Of a stretch of DNA of 64,000 nucleotides, positions 25,123 to 34,747 are shown one piece after another. Within the stretch, counting starts at the first letter, position 1; the number at the start of each line of letters is the position of its first letter. The DNA comes from Haloferax sp. Q22 (GTDB taxonomy: Archaea > Halobacteriota > Halobacteria > Halobacteriales > Haloferacaceae): NCBI RefSeq assembly GCF_001482285.1, contig NZ_LOEP01000007.1, positions 1-64,000 of the forward strand, written 5' to 3'. The notes under the pieces were generated by a model. It searched no databases, had not been told where the DNA came from, and saw nothing but the letters and a program-made list of their open reading frames with translations. Both the position numbers and the translations under genes were made by a program.

Positions 25123-26148
25123 CTATATGTCGAGGTCGCCGTCGGCCTCGTCGAAGGGGTCGCCGCCTTCGGTGTCGCCCTCGCCGTCGTCCAGCGGGAG
25201 CGCAATGCCGACGAGCGTCTCGCCGCCCGTGACGGTCGCCTCGCGGGCGATGGAGTAGACGAGACCCGCGCGCTCGGCTTCGACCTCCTGCAGCACCTCG
25301 TAGGTGGTCGGGTCGTACACCCAGCCGAGGTGGTCGCCGGGGCGGACCTCGCGGGCGAGTTCCACGTCCTCGCGGGCGACGAACAGCCCCGAGGCGGCGG
25401 CTTGCACGCGGCCGAGGTGGTTGCGATAGGTGCGGCCGTCCCACGGTTCGACCGCGCCGGAGAGGATGCCCATGTCGCGGCAGACGTTGAGGACGCCCTC
25501 GACGCCGGCGACGATAGCCGGCTCGACGAGCTGTTTGTTGTGGGCGAGTTCCGGGGTGATGGAGGGGATGCCCGCGTTCGTGGCCGCGACGCGGAGTTTG
25601 CCGTCGAAGCTCCGTTCGGTCCACTCGTCGTCGGCGTCCTCCCCGGCGGCCTCCGCGAGGAGGATGTCGACGCCGAACGCCCGCGCGAGGTCGCGGGAAG
25701 CCTCGTCGCCCCGGAGGTAGACGGTGTGAGTGAGCATGTCCGGGCTCCCGGTGTGGAGGTCGATGATGGCGTCGGACTCGCTGATGTACTCCCAGAGCTT
25801 CGCGGCCATGCGCTGGTGGAGCGACCCGTTGGCGTCGCCCGGCCAGACGCGGTTCATGTTGGAGTTGACGGAGTCGAGCACCTCGGGGGTGACGTAGGAG
25901 ACGCGGTCGAACGTCAGCGGGTCGGCGACGGGGACGGCGACGACGCGGCCCGAAAGCTCCGCGCGTTCGAGGCGGCCGTGCAGTCGGCGGAGCACTTCGG
26001 TGCCGTTGATTTCACGCCCGTGTTGGGCGGCCTGCACGTAGAGCGTCGGGCCGTCCGTCCCGTCGGCTGGCTCGTAGGTGTGAACCGTCGTCTGTACCGG
26101 GACGCCGGAGGGGAGGCGAGTGAGCGTCACGGTCTCCGCGGTGTGCAT
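25123..26148 (-). CDS. Succinylglutamate desuccinylase/aspartoacylase family deacylase
   Basis: 341 aa, zinc carboxypeptidase (M14-like) fold. Zinc ligands H43-x2-E46 in 'AQHGREINGTE' and H132 in 'IDLHTG'; substrate Arg in 'NSNMNRVWPG'; catalytic Glu in 'ITPELAHNK'. The C-terminal beta domain from about 245 carries 'EVRPGDHLGWV', as in AstE/AspA relatives. Acidic tail. Removes an acyl group from an N-acyl amino acid; the substrate is unspecified. Confidence 0.88.
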   Translation of the reverse strand: MHTAETVTLTRLPSGVPVQTTVHTYEPADGTDGPTLYVQAAQHGREINGTEVLRRLHGRLERAELSGRVVAVPVADPLTFDRVSYVTPEVLDSVNSNMNRVWPGDANGSLHQRMAAKLWEYISESDAIIDLHTGSPDMLTHTVYLRGDEASRDLARAFGVDILLAEAAGEDADDEWTERSFDGKLRVAATNAGIPSITPELAHNKQLVEPAIVAGVEGVLNVCRDMGILSGAVEPWDGRTYRNHLGRVQAAASGLFVAREDVELAREVRPGDHLGWVYDPTTYEVLQEVEAERAGLVYSIAREATVTGGETLVGIALPLDDGEGDTEGGDPFDEADGDLDI

Positions 26149-26223
26149 ATCCGACGCATCGCGGTGGGGTGTCTTGTAGTTAGGGGAGCGAGAAAGGCGG
26201 ACGGTTCGGGGCGATACCGGGCG

Positions 26224-26463
26224 TCAGTTCCGGTCGTTCGAGGTGTCGATGCCGAACGGCAGATAGAGCGGACACGTCCGGCGGAATCCGGTCACGAGCA
26301 GGATGACGCCGACGGCCGCGACGAACACGGAACCGAGCGCCGCGGGCACCGGATCGAACCCGAGCGAGAACAGCCCCGCGTAGCTCCCGACGCCGCCGAC
26401 GACGAGGAGCGCGCCGAGCGCGAGGCGAACAGTCCGGTCGAGCGTGCCGACGTTTCGTACCAT
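26224..26463 (-). CDS. DUF2892-type small membrane protein
   Basis: 79 aa. 'MVRNVGTLDRTVRLALGALL' opens like YgaP-type DUF2892 membrane domains, with two helices at about 12-30 and 38-60 and a 'CPLYLPFGI' tail. A GTG 21 bases upstream (26484) would add seven residues. The ATG is preferred because the family starts at this position. Function unknown. Confidence 0.78.
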   Translation of the reverse strand: MVRNVGTLDRTVRLALGALLVVGGVGSYAGLFSLGFDPVPAALGSVFVAAVGVILLVTGFRRTCPLYLPFGIDTSNDRN

Positions 26464-26553
26464 ATAGTAGTGCTTATTCTCCACAATACATTAATCCAGC
26501 GCAGGTTCCGAGCCGACGGGAGTGATTGAAACGGAATGTCTGTTGCGGGCGAG

Positions 26554-27530
26554 TCAGTCGTCAGCCGGCGCTCCACCGGAGGATTCGGTCGCTGACCGGG
26601 AGAAGTAGCTCGCGAGGAGCGGCCCGGTGATGTTGTGCCAGACGCTGAACAGCGCCGGCGGAAGTGCGGCGGCGGGTGAGAAGAACGACAGCGCGAGGGC
26701 CGCCGCGAGCCCGCTGTTCTGGAGGCCGACCTCGAACGTCGTCGTCCGGACGCGGTCCTCGGACATCCCGGCGAGGCGGCCGGTGCCGTAGCCGGTGCCG
26801 AGGCCGATGGCGTTGTGGAGGACGACGGCCCCGATGGCGGCCGCGCCCGCGCCGAGGATGGTATCGACGTTGAGGCCGACAACGGCCGCGACGATGGCGA
26901 CGATGCTCAGGACCGAGACGAGCGGGAACACGTCGAGGCCGACTTCGGCGACCTCGGGCGCGTTGCGGTCGAGCACGACGCGGAGCGCGAAGCCGAGGAC
27001 GACCGGGATGAAGACGATTTGGACGATATTGACAAACAGGTCCATGAAGCCGACCTGCAGCTGTTCGCCGGCGAGCGCGACGACCCACGCGGGCATGACC
27101 AGCGGCGCGGCCAGCGTGGTGACGGTCGTGATGGCGACCGAGAGCGCCACGTCGCCTTTCCCGAGGTAGGCCATGACGTTCGAGGCGGTGCCGCCGGGGG
27201 CCGCGCCGACGAGGATGACGCCGACGGCGAGTTCCGGCGGGAGCGAGAGGACCACCGTGAGCGCGTAGGCGGCGGTCGGCATGATGAGCCATTGGCGAGC
27301 GCGCCGATGGCCACGTCTCGCGGGCGCTCCGCGAGCCGGCGGAAGTCAACGGGTTGGAGCGTCAGCCCCATCCCGAGCATGATGAGCCCGAGGAGCGGCG
27401 AGATGTAGGGCGCAATCCACGTGAACAGGTCCGGTTGCGCCAACGCGGCGGCCGATGCGAGGAGCACGAGGCCGACGAAGTAGGTGTTGGCGAGTTCCGA
27501 CAGGCGTTCGAGGGTCGCGCGGGCGTTCAT
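26554..27530 (-). pseudogene. BASS-family sodium symporter with one-base frameshift
   Basis: Bile acid:Na+ symporter-type carrier of about 325 aa in two frames. The N-part (27530 down to about 27295) reads '[15 protein letters not shown]' and ends 'DVAIGALA'. The C-part (from about 27293 down) continues '[19 protein letters not shown]' and 'VILVGAAPGGTASNVMAYLG', the family signatures. Both parts keep perfect coding character, and adding one base at 27294-27295 joins them. Either a recent inactivating deletion or a sequencing error in a GC-rich run. A separate start at 27282 would lack the first three or four helices. Confidence 0.8.
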
Positions 27531-27737
27531 TCTGACCGCCCTCCGTCAAATTGTGATGTCATCTCACACCACTCGGTCGCGGGGGAGAAAAACGTCTGTC
27601 GGTGTGACAGTCAGCGGAACCGACCGGAAGACGCGGGCCGAACGGGGTCGTGTCACCGACGGAGAACCGGAGAGCCGCGTCACCGGCGACGAACCGGAGG
27701 CGGCACGGTTTTCACTCGCCCGCCCGACGGGTCGAGT

Positions 27738-28256
27738 ATGAGCGACAACCCAACGGCCACGCTCCACACGAACAAGGGCGACATCACGGTCGAACTCTTC
27801 GAGGACAAGGTCCCGAACACGGTCGAGAACTTCGTCGGCCTCGCGACGGGCGAGAAGACGTGGGTCCACCCCGAGACGGACGAGACGATGGAGGGTGAGC
27901 CCCTCTACGAGGACATCCTCTTCCACCGCATCATCTCGGACTTCATGATTCAGGGCGGCGACCCGACAGGGACCGGCCGCGGCGGCCCCGGCTACACCTT
28001 CGACGACGAGTTCCACTCGAACCTCAGCCACGACGGCCCCGGCGTGCTCTCGATGGCGAACCGCGGCCCCAACACGAACGGCTCGCAGTTCTTCATCACG
28101 CTCGACGCCCAGCCCCACCTCGACGGCAAGCACGCCGTCTTCGGGAAGGTCACGGACGGCATGGACGTCGTCGAGGACATCGGCTCGGTCCCGACCGACC
28201 GCAACGACAAGCCGGTGTCCGACGTGGTCCTCGAATCGGTCGACGTCGAGCAGTAA
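27738..28256 (+). CDS. ppiA: Cyclophilin-type peptidyl-prolyl cis-trans isomerase
   Basis: 172 aa. Protein-folding isomerase. '[19 protein letters not shown]' holds the catalytic Arg, Phe, Met and Gln. '[24 protein letters not shown]' is the second signature. Insert '[16 protein letters not shown]' before the catalytic strand is seen in archaeal members. Acidic, cytoplasmic. The ATG at 27738 starts the family core. Confidence 0.95.
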   Translation: MSDNPTATLHTNKGDITVELFEDKVPNTVENFVGLATGEKTWVHPETDETMEGEPLYEDILFHRIISDFMIQGGDPTGTGRGGPGYTFDDEFHSNLSHDGPGVLSMANRGPNTNGSQFFITLDAQPHLDGKHAVFGKVTDGMDVVEDIGSVPTDRNDKPVSDVVLESVDVEQ

Positions 28257-28304
28257 ACGCCGCGAACCTCGGGACGGCCGCGAACGGCGGTACCTGCCCG
28301 GACG

Positions 28305-29666
28305 CTATCCGCTCGTGTTCGTCGCGGGGACGACGGTCCGGCCGCCGCTCGAACCGTCGGCGCGGTCGAGCCACGCCGGTCGCGTGACCGTCGTCTCGCC
28401 GACCGCGTCGTACGCGAACCAGACCTCGACGCCGAGGCCGTCGCGGGTCTCGTAGGTGACGCGCATCGAACGGACGAACCCGCCTTCTTCGACGACTGCT
28501 TCGACCCGATAGCCGCGCGACCGCGGGAAGTCGGTGCCGCGGCCCTCGATTCGGTACAGCGCCACCTCGTTTTCGACGCTCGCGTTCGCCGGGGTCGTCA
28601 CGCGTGCCACGCTCGTCTCGTCCGTCGAGAGGTACCAGTCGAGATAGCGGGCAGCGCGCGAGGCCTGTCGCCCCGTTCCGTCCCGCACGTCTGGATCGAG
28701 GACGCGGGCGGCGACGCCGTCCGGCTCGGTGGGTCGGCGGGCGTATCGCGTGGTCCCGTCTGCGTAGGCGTCCTCCGAGGCGGTCGGGCGCGGGAACGCC
28801 CTGAGTCGCCCGGCGCGCTGCACCTCGGAGACGTAGACGTGCGGGGCCTCGACGTGAACGACCTCGACTTCGCGGCCCGTCTCGTCGCCGGCGATGGACT
28901 CGCGGTAGCCGAGCGTCCAGCGGTACGACCGATTCGCCGCGGCCCGGCGGTGGGCCGCCGCGAGGAGCGTCGCGTTCTCGACGCCGGCGGTGGTCACGCC
29001 GGGGGCGACCGTTCGCGGTTCGGGCGTCGGCGTCGGCTCGGGTGTCGTCGCCGCGGCCGGCGTCGGGGACGACGGCTGTTGCCCGCCCAGCGCGTCACCG
29101 AGCACCGGCACGCCGCCCGAACCGGCGGTCACGACGACCGCCGCGAGGAGGAGCGCGACGAAGAGAAGCGGCGCGACCGGGAGCGACAAGAGCGCAGGAG
29201 GGAGCAGAGATGCGAACGGCCCGGTCCGCGCGCCGCCTGCGTCCTCGGCCCCTCCTGCACCCCCAGCCCCACCATCGGCCGGCAAGTCGGCGAGGCGGAC
29301 GCCGAAGTGGTCGGCAACGAGGTCGTCGCCGCGGCCGTCGGGGAGGCCGTATCGAACGAGTTCGTAGAGGTCGTCGAGCGAGAGGACGCGGGTGTCGTCG
29401 GGAGTTGCGCGTCGGATTCGCTCGGGGTCGCCCAGTGCGACGACGACTGTCGCCTCGTCGGGAACCGACGGCGACAGGGAAAACCGAGGACGGGAGCCGA
29501 TCGCGAGTCGCTCGGTTCGGTCGCCTCGGCGGGCGACGACGAGGCGGTCTTCGACGGTCGTCTCCCACCCGCGGGCGGTCCAGAGGTCGGCGAGGAACCG
29601 GCGGCGGTCGCTGGGGCCGGCGGCGCGAATCAGGTCGCTGAAGCGCGAGCGACGGAACTGCCGCAT
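28305..29666 (-). CDS. Nuclease-like N-domain fused by a TM helix to an outside domain
   Basis: 453 aa. N-terminal about 1-60 ('RFLADLWTARGWETTVEDRL', 'VVARRGDRTERLAIG') resembles the start of an Mrr-type restriction-endonuclease fold, but the catalytic PD...ExK residues are not visible, so it may be a binding or degenerate version. A Gly/Ala linker leads to one membrane helix about 158-180. Then comes a Thr/Pro-rich stalk ('TPEPTPTPEPRT') and an external domain about 225-453 like haloarchaeal DUF7537-type lipoproteins. The predicted layout puts the nuclease-like part inside and the rest outside. Convergent with cyclophilin. Confidence 0.75.
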   Translation of the reverse strand: MRQFRRSRFSDLIRAAGPSDRRRFLADLWTARGWETTVEDRLVVARRGDRTERLAIGSRPRFSLSPSVPDEATVVVALGDPERIRRATPDDTRVLSLDDLYELVRYGLPDGRGDDLVADHFGVRLADLPADGGAGGAGGAEDAGGARTGPFASLLPPALLSLPVAPLLFVALLLAAVVVTAGSGGVPVLGDALGGQQPSSPTPAAATTPEPTPTPEPRTVAPGVTTAGVENATLLAAAHRRAAANRSYRWTLGYRESIAGDETGREVEVVHVEAPHVYVSEVQRAGRLRAFPRPTASEDAYADGTTRYARRPTEPDGVAARVLDPDVRDGTGRQASRAARYLDWYLSTDETSVARVTTPANASVENEVALYRIEGRGTDFPRSRGYRVEAVVEEGGFVRSMRVTYETRDGLGVEVWFAYDAVGETTVTRPAWLDRADGSSGGRTVVPATNTSG

Positions 29667-29782
29667 CGCTCGGAATTAGGGCTCGATGGCGAAAGCATCA
29701 CCGGGCACGGACCGAGGTTTGGTTTGGTTTCTGCCGCCGCGCGACCGACAGCGCAAAGACCACCGCGTGGCAAGGGCCGACG

Positions 29783-30127
29783 ATGAGCGAGGAGTCCGAG
29801 CGTCCGAAGCCGAGCGACTTCGGAACCGACGAGAACGCCCCGCCGGTCGACGAAAAGCCCTACAAGATAATCTTCGAGGCGAACAAGTGCTTCGGGGCCG
29901 GCCGGTGCGCCGAGGTCGCCGACAACTGGGAGATGGACCTCGAAACCGGCCTCGCCCGCGCGAAGTCGTATTTCGTCGGCGAGGACGAACTCGACGAGAA
30001 CATCGAGGCGGCGGAGGTCTGCCCGGCGAAGAAGGGCCGCGGCGTCATCCACGTCATCGACCGCCGAACCGACGAGGAGCTATCGCCCGACCCCGACGGC
30101 GACGGGACGCTCTCGGTCGACTGGTAA
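29783..30127 (+). CDS. 3Fe-4S/4Fe-4S-type single-cluster ferredoxin
   Basis: 114 aa. Ligands C36 and C42 in 'NKCFGAGRC' and C80 in 'VCPAKKGRGVIH'. The second position of the usual C-x2-C-x2-C is Ala39, so the cluster is probably 3Fe-4S. Acidic N-terminal extension (1-26) and C-terminal tail are halophilic features. Single-electron carrier for an unknown partner; P450 or oxidase systems commonly use this type. Confidence 0.85.
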   Translation: MSEESERPKPSDFGTDENAPPVDEKPYKIIFEANKCFGAGRCAEVADNWEMDLETGLARAKSYFVGEDELDENIEAAEVCPAKKGRGVIHVIDRRTDEELSPDPDGDGTLSVDW

Positions 30128-30168
30128 AGCGAAAGCACTTTTCACCCCCTCGGAGAACGGGAGAGTGC

Positions 30169-30253
30169 GCGGGGGTGGCTGAGCTAGGCCAAAAGCGGCG
30201 GACTTAAGATCCGCTCCCGTAGGGGTTCGCGAGTTCAAATCTCGTCCCCCGCA
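30169..30253 (+). tRNA. tRNA-Leu (anticodon TAA)
   Basis: 85 nt. Acceptor stem GCGGGGG (30169-30175) with CCCCCGC (30246-30252) and discriminator A. Anticodon stem GCGGA/TCCGC with loop CTTAAGA gives TAA, reading UUA. A long variable arm (CTCCCGTAGGGGTTCG region) is as expected for Leu. T-arm GAGTTCAAATCTC. No encoded CCA. Its 3' end is repeated downstream. Confidence 0.96.
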
Positions 30254-30488
30254 CTTGTACCGAGGAACTACGTGACGAGTGTCAAGTGCGGCCAGAGAGA
30301 TTTGAACCCGACGAGTCGCAGCACCCGAGCGACAGCGAGGGTGACCGTCTCGGCACGGTTCACAATCTCGTCCCCCGCACTTGTTCCGAGGAACTACGTG
30401 ACGAGTGCCGAGTGCGAACAGAGTGATTTGAACCCGACGAGTCGCAGCGTCCGAGCGGAGCGCGAACGACCGTCTCGAATCGATTCAA
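30238..30488. repeat. Two 126-bp direct repeats carrying the tRNA-Leu 3' end
   Basis: Units start at 30238 and 30364 with the identical 20-base tRNA end AATCTCGTCCCCCGCACTTG, and share ACGTGACGAGTG and ATTTGAACCCGACGAGTCGCAGC. The second unit is therefore a copy of the tRNA 3' end without the rest of the tRNA. This is the usual look of a tRNA-embedded attachment site used by a tyrosine integrase, or the remains of integration and loss. No integrase gene is in the window. Confidence 0.75.
30283..30307 (-). repeat. Inverted partial copy of the tRNA-Leu T-arm/3' end
   Basis: 25 bases beginning CAAGTGCGG and ending AGATTTGAAC are the reverse complement of 30233-30257 except for six central bases. 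A third, inverted trace of the tRNA end inside the first direct repeat. Confidence 0.6.
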
Positions 30489-30653
30489 CACCCGCCCAGT
30501 CGTCCCACACGTCTCAGAATCTGATTGCCTTCCACTACTCTAGTTCCCCGTCTCTCGCCGTCTACTGCTCTCGCCACCCGTCGGGGAGACGCCGAGGATT
30601 CGGTCGCACACATCGCAAAAAATCTGCGTCGGTATTGCGTCGCGACGGCGCTT
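30489..30653. other. Gene-free stretch after the att-like repeats
   Basis: With the repeats, this completes a 400-bp interval without genes (30254-30653). It holds a short lower-GC segment near 30520-30560 and no convincing reading frame. No promoter or terminator can be called. Confidence 0.4.
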
Positions 30654-31094
30654 TTACGCCGGGAGTTCGACGCCGAGTTGCGAGAACAGCGTCGCCATGC
30701 TCGCGGCGTCTTTCACTTCGACGATGGTTCCCTCGTCGATGCGGCGGTAGCTGAACCCGTCGACTTCGACCTGCGAGCCCGTCGGCTCGATGCCGCGGAA
30801 CGTCCCGAGATGCGTGCCACGAAGGGTCCACCAGACCATCACGGCGTCGCCCTCGGCGACGATCGCGTTGATTTCGGTCATCGCGTCCGGGAACGCGCCG
30901 TCCCACTCGCTGTGCAGTTCCTTGATGTCTTCGCGCGTGACGAGCACCTCGTCGGACCCGCTTCGCGTCGTGGCGATGCGGACGGTGTCGGCGTACAGTT
31001 CGTCGAGCGCGTCGAGTTCGTCGCGGTTCCACGCCCGGTCGAACTCGGTTCGAATCAGGGCGCGGTTCTCCTCTGTGACCGTTCGTGTCGACAT
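30654..31094 (-). CDS. SnoaL-like ester cyclase/NTF2-fold protein
   Basis: 146 aa. NTF2-like fold: 'RTEFDRAWNRDELDALDELY', 'REDIKELHSEWDGAFPDAMTEI', 'GDAVMVWWTLRGTHLGTFRGIEPTG' and 'SYRRIDEGTIVEVKDAASM' are the typical SnoaL polyketide-cyclase blocks. Alone; stress- or detoxification-type roles are common but unproven. ATG at 31094. Confidence 0.85.
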   Translation of the reverse strand: MSTRTVTEENRALIRTEFDRAWNRDELDALDELYADTVRIATTRSGSDEVLVTREDIKELHSEWDGAFPDAMTEINAIVAEGDAVMVWWTLRGTHLGTFRGIEPTGSQVEVDGFSYRRIDEGTIVEVKDAASMATLFSQLGVELPA

Positions 31095-31179
31095 GCGTAC
31101 CCACCCGGCGTCGCCGCGGCGACCAGTCCGGCCTCGCACCGACGCCATCGTGGAGTACGACCCGCGAAGAGATAGTGTA

Positions 31180-31196
31180 GTGCTACCAGATAGCAC
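31180..31196. promoter_or_regulatory. Inverted repeat GTGCTA-CCAGA-TAGCAC
   Basis: Perfect 6-bp arms with a 5-base loop, placed midway between the divergent SnoaL-like gene (start 31094) and the TPR gene (start 31284). Position and symmetry suggest an operator acting on either promoter. Confidence 0.4.
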
Positions 31197-31283
31197 CCAC
31201 CGAGGATGGATGGCGAGCGGGAAGGCGGGCGAACGACAGCGACCGGCGACCACGTTATCTCGGTTCCCCGCCAACGTGTAGGA

Positions 31284-32063
31284 ATGGCTTCGACGCGTAG
31301 ATACCGCTACTCGGATGGACAGGGGTTCGGCGACCCCTACGAAGGGTTCGATCTCGACCCGCCGACGTACCGGGTGAACGGACGGCTCGTCGACCCCGCG
31401 GACGACCACGCCCTCGCCGAGCTGGTGGACGAGGCGGGAATCGACCCCGAGGCGGTCGACGCGGCGGCGCTCGTCGAGGTCGGACTGGCCTACGTCGCCA
31501 TCGAGGAGTACGAACAGGCCGTCGACAGTTTCAGTCGGGCAGTCGCCTACGCCGGCGAGGACTCGCCGACGGCGTGCGAGGCGTGGGTGAACAAGGGCGT
31601 CGCCCACGCGCAACTCGGCGAGTACGACGAAGCAATCGGCGCGTACCGCGAGGCGCTCCGCATCGACAACGACGGCGAGCACGCCGCGGCCGCGGAGACG
31701 AACCTCGCGTACGCGTTGTGGGAACTCGGCGACTCGTCGGGGCCGCTCGACCGCGCCGAGCGCGCCGTCGAACTCGACCCGCGGCTCCCGCAGGCGTGGT
31801 ACAACCGCGGCTTCTTCCTCGCCGAACGCGGCCTCCACGAAGAGGCCGTCCGCTGTTTCGACACCGCCATCTCACTCGGACTGCGCGATAGCTCGGTGCG
31901 GGGCGAGCGCGACCGGTCCCTCGCGTTCCTCGAAGACGCCGTGGGGGGCGAGACCGAAGCGTCGGTGGACTCGACGCCGCACCGCGTCCGTAACCCCGGA
32001 GCCGCCGTGGACTCGGACCCCGACGACGCGACTGACCCGGACGTGAGAGAGCGAGGCGAGTAG
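31284..32063 (+). CDS. TPR-repeat protein
   Basis: 259 aa. At least three tetratricopeptide repeats between about 65 and 200 ('VGLAYVAIEEYEQAVDSF', 'KGVAHAQLGEYDEAIGAY', 'NRGFFLAERGLHEEAVRCF'). N-terminal segment 'YRYSDGQGFGDPYEGFDLDPP' and acidic C-terminal tail are outside the repeats. A scaffold for protein contacts; partners unknown. The ATG at 31284 is favoured over an in-frame start at 31206. Confidence 0.87.
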   Translation: MASTRRYRYSDGQGFGDPYEGFDLDPPTYRVNGRLVDPADDHALAELVDEAGIDPEAVDAAALVEVGLAYVAIEEYEQAVDSFSRAVAYAGEDSPTACEAWVNKGVAHAQLGEYDEAIGAYREALRIDNDGEHAAAAETNLAYALWELGDSSGPLDRAERAVELDPRLPQAWYNRGFFLAERGLHEEAVRCFDTAISLGLRDSSVRGERDRSLAFLEDAVGGETEASVDSTPHRVRNPGAAVDSDPDDATDPDVRERGE

Positions 32064-32115
32064 GACCGCTCCCACAAACATTTTGACAGTTCGGCTAATG
32101 AGATGTAATTAGACC

Positions 32116-32292
32116 GTGTCACCCGGACTCCTCGTCACGCGATTCGACGCCGCGCTCTTCGGGATGGCCGTCTTCCTCCTCATCGGGGCGGTTATCGGCG
32201 TCGTGTCCGCCCTCCCCACGCCGCTGGCCACGGGTGGCGGCGCGACCGGAGCCGCTGCCCTCGCGTTCGGCGTCACCGTGAGCGAACTGTAG
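32116..32292 (+). CDS. Small two-helix membrane protein (58 aa)
   Basis: GTG start, begins MSPGLLVTRFDAALFG. Two hydrophobic segments: about 13-32 ('ALFGMAVFLLIGAVIGVV') and about 38-55 ('ATGGGATGAAALAFGV'). Codons strongly favour G/C at third positions. Upstream AT-rich DNA (TAATGAGATGTAATTAG, 32096-32112) could be the promoter. Follows the TPR gene by 52 bases. Confidence 0.65.
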   Translation: MSPGLLVTRFDAALFGMAVFLLIGAVIGVVSALPTPLATGGGATGAAALAFGVTVSEL

Positions 32293-32407
32293 CCGATTCT
32301 CGGAACCCGTAATTCGGTGAGAGCGAAGGCTCCCGATCTTTCAGCTAATATCATACTTGATAGCTAGCGGGACAACGCTTTACGTCGCTCTCTTGCTACC
32401 AAGTGGC

Positions 32408-34747
32408 ATGAAGCTCGCCACGCTGGTTCCGACGGTGCTCAGGCGGAGCTACCTTCGGAAGTTTCTGTTCGTTATCCTCCTCGTGGCCGCGGTGATGGGC
32501 GGGTTCGGCCTGTACGTCTCGGACGCGGTCGGAACCGAGGTCAGAGCCGACACCCACAGCGACCTCGAGATGGTCGCCACGTTGGAGGCCGAGGGGCTGT
32601 CGAGTTGGATGGACGGCTACGCCCGGACCACCCGGATGCTCTCGGAGTACGAGACCGTCCAGACGGGCGACCCAGACACCATCGACGAGACGTTCGAACG
32701 CGAGAAGGATACGCTCCCCGACGAGGTGATGGCTATCCACTACGTGAAGCCCTCGAACCGCGACATCGTCCGCAGCACCGACGGCGTGATAGAGGCCAAG
32801 TCGGTCTCCGACCTCGGCCTGTCGTGGACGACCGGGTCGCTGACGATGTACGACCCCGACGCGGTCGCCATCTCCGAGGTCTACCGCTACGCCGGGAGCG
32901 AGCGCCTTGCCTTCCTCAGTCCGGTGGCGGGCCGGGACGGGGCGGTGATGGTCGTCGTCGACGCGACGAAGCACGCCGAACTGTTGAGCGAACCGGTCGA
33001 GGGGTCGCAGACCCGCGTGGTGACTGAGGGGGGTGTCATCGCCTTCGACAAGTACGGCAAGAACGTCCTCACGACATACCGTGAGGGCGCGGCGACGCCG
33101 GCGCTCGACGCCGCGCTCGGCGGCGAGACCGGGGTCGTCGAACGCGAGGGCGAAGGCGGCACGGGCGACGAAGTCGTCGCCTACGCGCCCTTCTCGGGGA
33201 CGAACTGGGCGGTTCTCGTGGAAGCGCCCCAGCGCAACGCCTACGCGGTCGCGCGGGTCGTCGAGCGCGACGTCGCCGTCCTCATCGGCGTGGGCCTCGC
33301 CGGCCTCGCGCTGGTCGGGGTCGTCATCGGCCGCAACACGGTGCTGTCCCTCCGGCGGCTCCGGACCAAGGCGGAAGCGCTCGCCGGCGGCGACCTCGAC
33401 GTGGACCTCGAAACCCGCAGAGTCGACGAGTTCGGGGCGCTGACGAACGCGTTCGCCGAGATGCGCGACGGACTACGCGAGCGCATCGAAGCCGCCGAAG
33501 ACGCGCGCCGCGACCTCGCGAGCGCCGCGGACGACTACCGCGAGACGATGGACGCCGCGGCGACGGGTGACCTGACGGTGCGCACGTCGGTCGAACCGGA
33601 CGATGAGGCGATGGCGGCCGTCGGCGACGGCATCGACGCGATGCTCGCCGACCTCGAAGCGACTATCGGACGGGTCGCGGCGTTCGCGGCGACCGTCGAC
33701 GCGGCGGGCGAGCGCGTCACCGCCGGCACCGAGGAGGTCAGCGCCGCGTCCGAGCGGGTCGAACTGGCGACGGCCGACATCTCCGACGGCGCGGCCGAGC
33801 AGGCGTCGCTCCTCTCCGAGGTCTCCTCGGAGATGCAGGACCTCTCGGCGACGGTCGAGGAGGTCGCCGCCTCCGCCGACGAACTCGCTGACCTCGCGGG
33901 TGACGCCGCGGAGCGCGGCGAGGCCGGCCGGGACGCGAGCGCCGCCGTCCACGACGAGATGGCGAACATCGACGCACGCGTCGCGGCCGCGGCCGAGGGC
34001 GTCGAAGCGCTCCGCGATGAGGTGGCCGACATCGGCGAGGTAGTCGACCTCATCGAAGACATCGCCGACCAGACGAACCTGCTCGCACTCAACGCCTCCA
34101 TCGAGACTGCCCGCGCCGGCGACGCGGGCGCGGGCTTCGCCGTCGTCGCGGACAGCGTGAAGGCGCTCGCCGGCGAGACCGCCGACGCGACGACCGAAAT
34201 CGCGTCGTCCATCGAGTCAGTCGAGGAGACGGCCGACGAGACGGTCGATGCGGTCAAGGCCGCCCGAGAGCGCGTCTCGCGAGGGTCCGAGACGGTCGAA
34301 ACCAGCGTTACGGCCATCGACGAGGCGGTCGACCGACTGGAGGAAGTCGACCATGGTGTCGCCGCCATCGACGAGGCAACCGCCTCGCAGGCGTCGGCCG
34401 CGCAGTCGGTCGCGCGCCTCGCAGACGAGGCCGCCGAAATCGCCGACGAGACACGGACCGAGGCGGCCGACGTGGCCGGCGCGGCCCACGAGCAGAACGA
34501 CGCGATGGTCACCGTCGCCGGACAGATGCAGGAGCTATCGTCGACGACCGACGAGTTGCGGGCGCTCGCCGACCGGTTCGAGGTGCGCGAAACGGCGGAG
34601 CGAGACGGCGACGCCGACGCCGACGCGGGCGAGTCCGGAGCCGAGGGCGATGCAACTGCGACGGCGGACGAGACGGGTTCCGAACCGATTTCGTCGCCGA
34701 CGATGGCCGAGGCGTTCGAGACGACCGACGGCTTGGGCGAGGACTGA
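32408..34747 (+). CDS. Haloarchaeal transducer (methyl-accepting chemotaxis protein)
   Basis: 779 aa. TM1 about 18-37 ('[18 protein letters not shown]'); extracellular sensor domain about 38-275 (Cache-like, ending '[12 protein letters not shown]'); TM2 about 292-312; HAMP about 313-365 ('[20 protein letters not shown]'). The cytoplasmic signalling helix bundle follows, with the conserved hairpin '[20 protein letters not shown]'. Acidic tail. Receives a periplasmic-side signal and controls CheA at the flagellar system; ligand unknown. The ATG at 32408 precedes TM1 directly. No che genes nearby. Confidence 0.92.
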   Translation: MKLATLVPTVLRRSYLRKFLFVILLVAAVMGGFGLYVSDAVGTEVRADTHSDLEMVATLEAEGLSSWMDGYARTTRMLSEYETVQTGDPDTIDETFEREKDTLPDEVMAIHYVKPSNRDIVRSTDGVIEAKSVSDLGLSWTTGSLTMYDPDAVAISEVYRYAGSERLAFLSPVAGRDGAVMVVVDATKHAELLSEPVEGSQTRVVTEGGVIAFDKYGKNVLTTYREGAATPALDAALGGETGVVEREGEGGTGDEVVAYAPFSGTNWAVLVEAPQRNAYAVARVVERDVAVLIGVGLAGLALVGVVIGRNTVLSLRRLRTKAEALAGGDLDVDLETRRVDEFGALTNAFAEMRDGLRERIEAAEDARRDLASAADDYRETMDAAATGDLTVRTSVEPDDEAMAAVGDGIDAMLADLEATIGRVAAFAATVDAAGERVTAGTEEVSAASERVELATADISDGAAEQASLLSEVSSEMQDLSATVEEVAASADELADLAGDAAERGEAGRDASAAVHDEMANIDARVAAAAEGVEALRDEVADIGEVVDLIEDIADQTNLLALNASIETARAGDAGAGFAVVADSVKALAGETADATTEIASSIESVEETADETVDAVKAARERVSRGSETVETSVTAIDEAVDRLEEVDHGVAAIDEATASQASAAQSVARLADEAAEIADETRTEAADVAGAAHEQNDAMVTVAGQMQELSSTTDELRALADRFEVRETAERDGDADADAGESGAEGDATATADETGSEPISSPTMAEAFETTDGLGED

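Noticed and set aside
30238-30488. A second tRNA gene in the repeat
   Set aside because: The second copy has only the T-arm/acceptor 3' end and lacks D- and anticodon arms.
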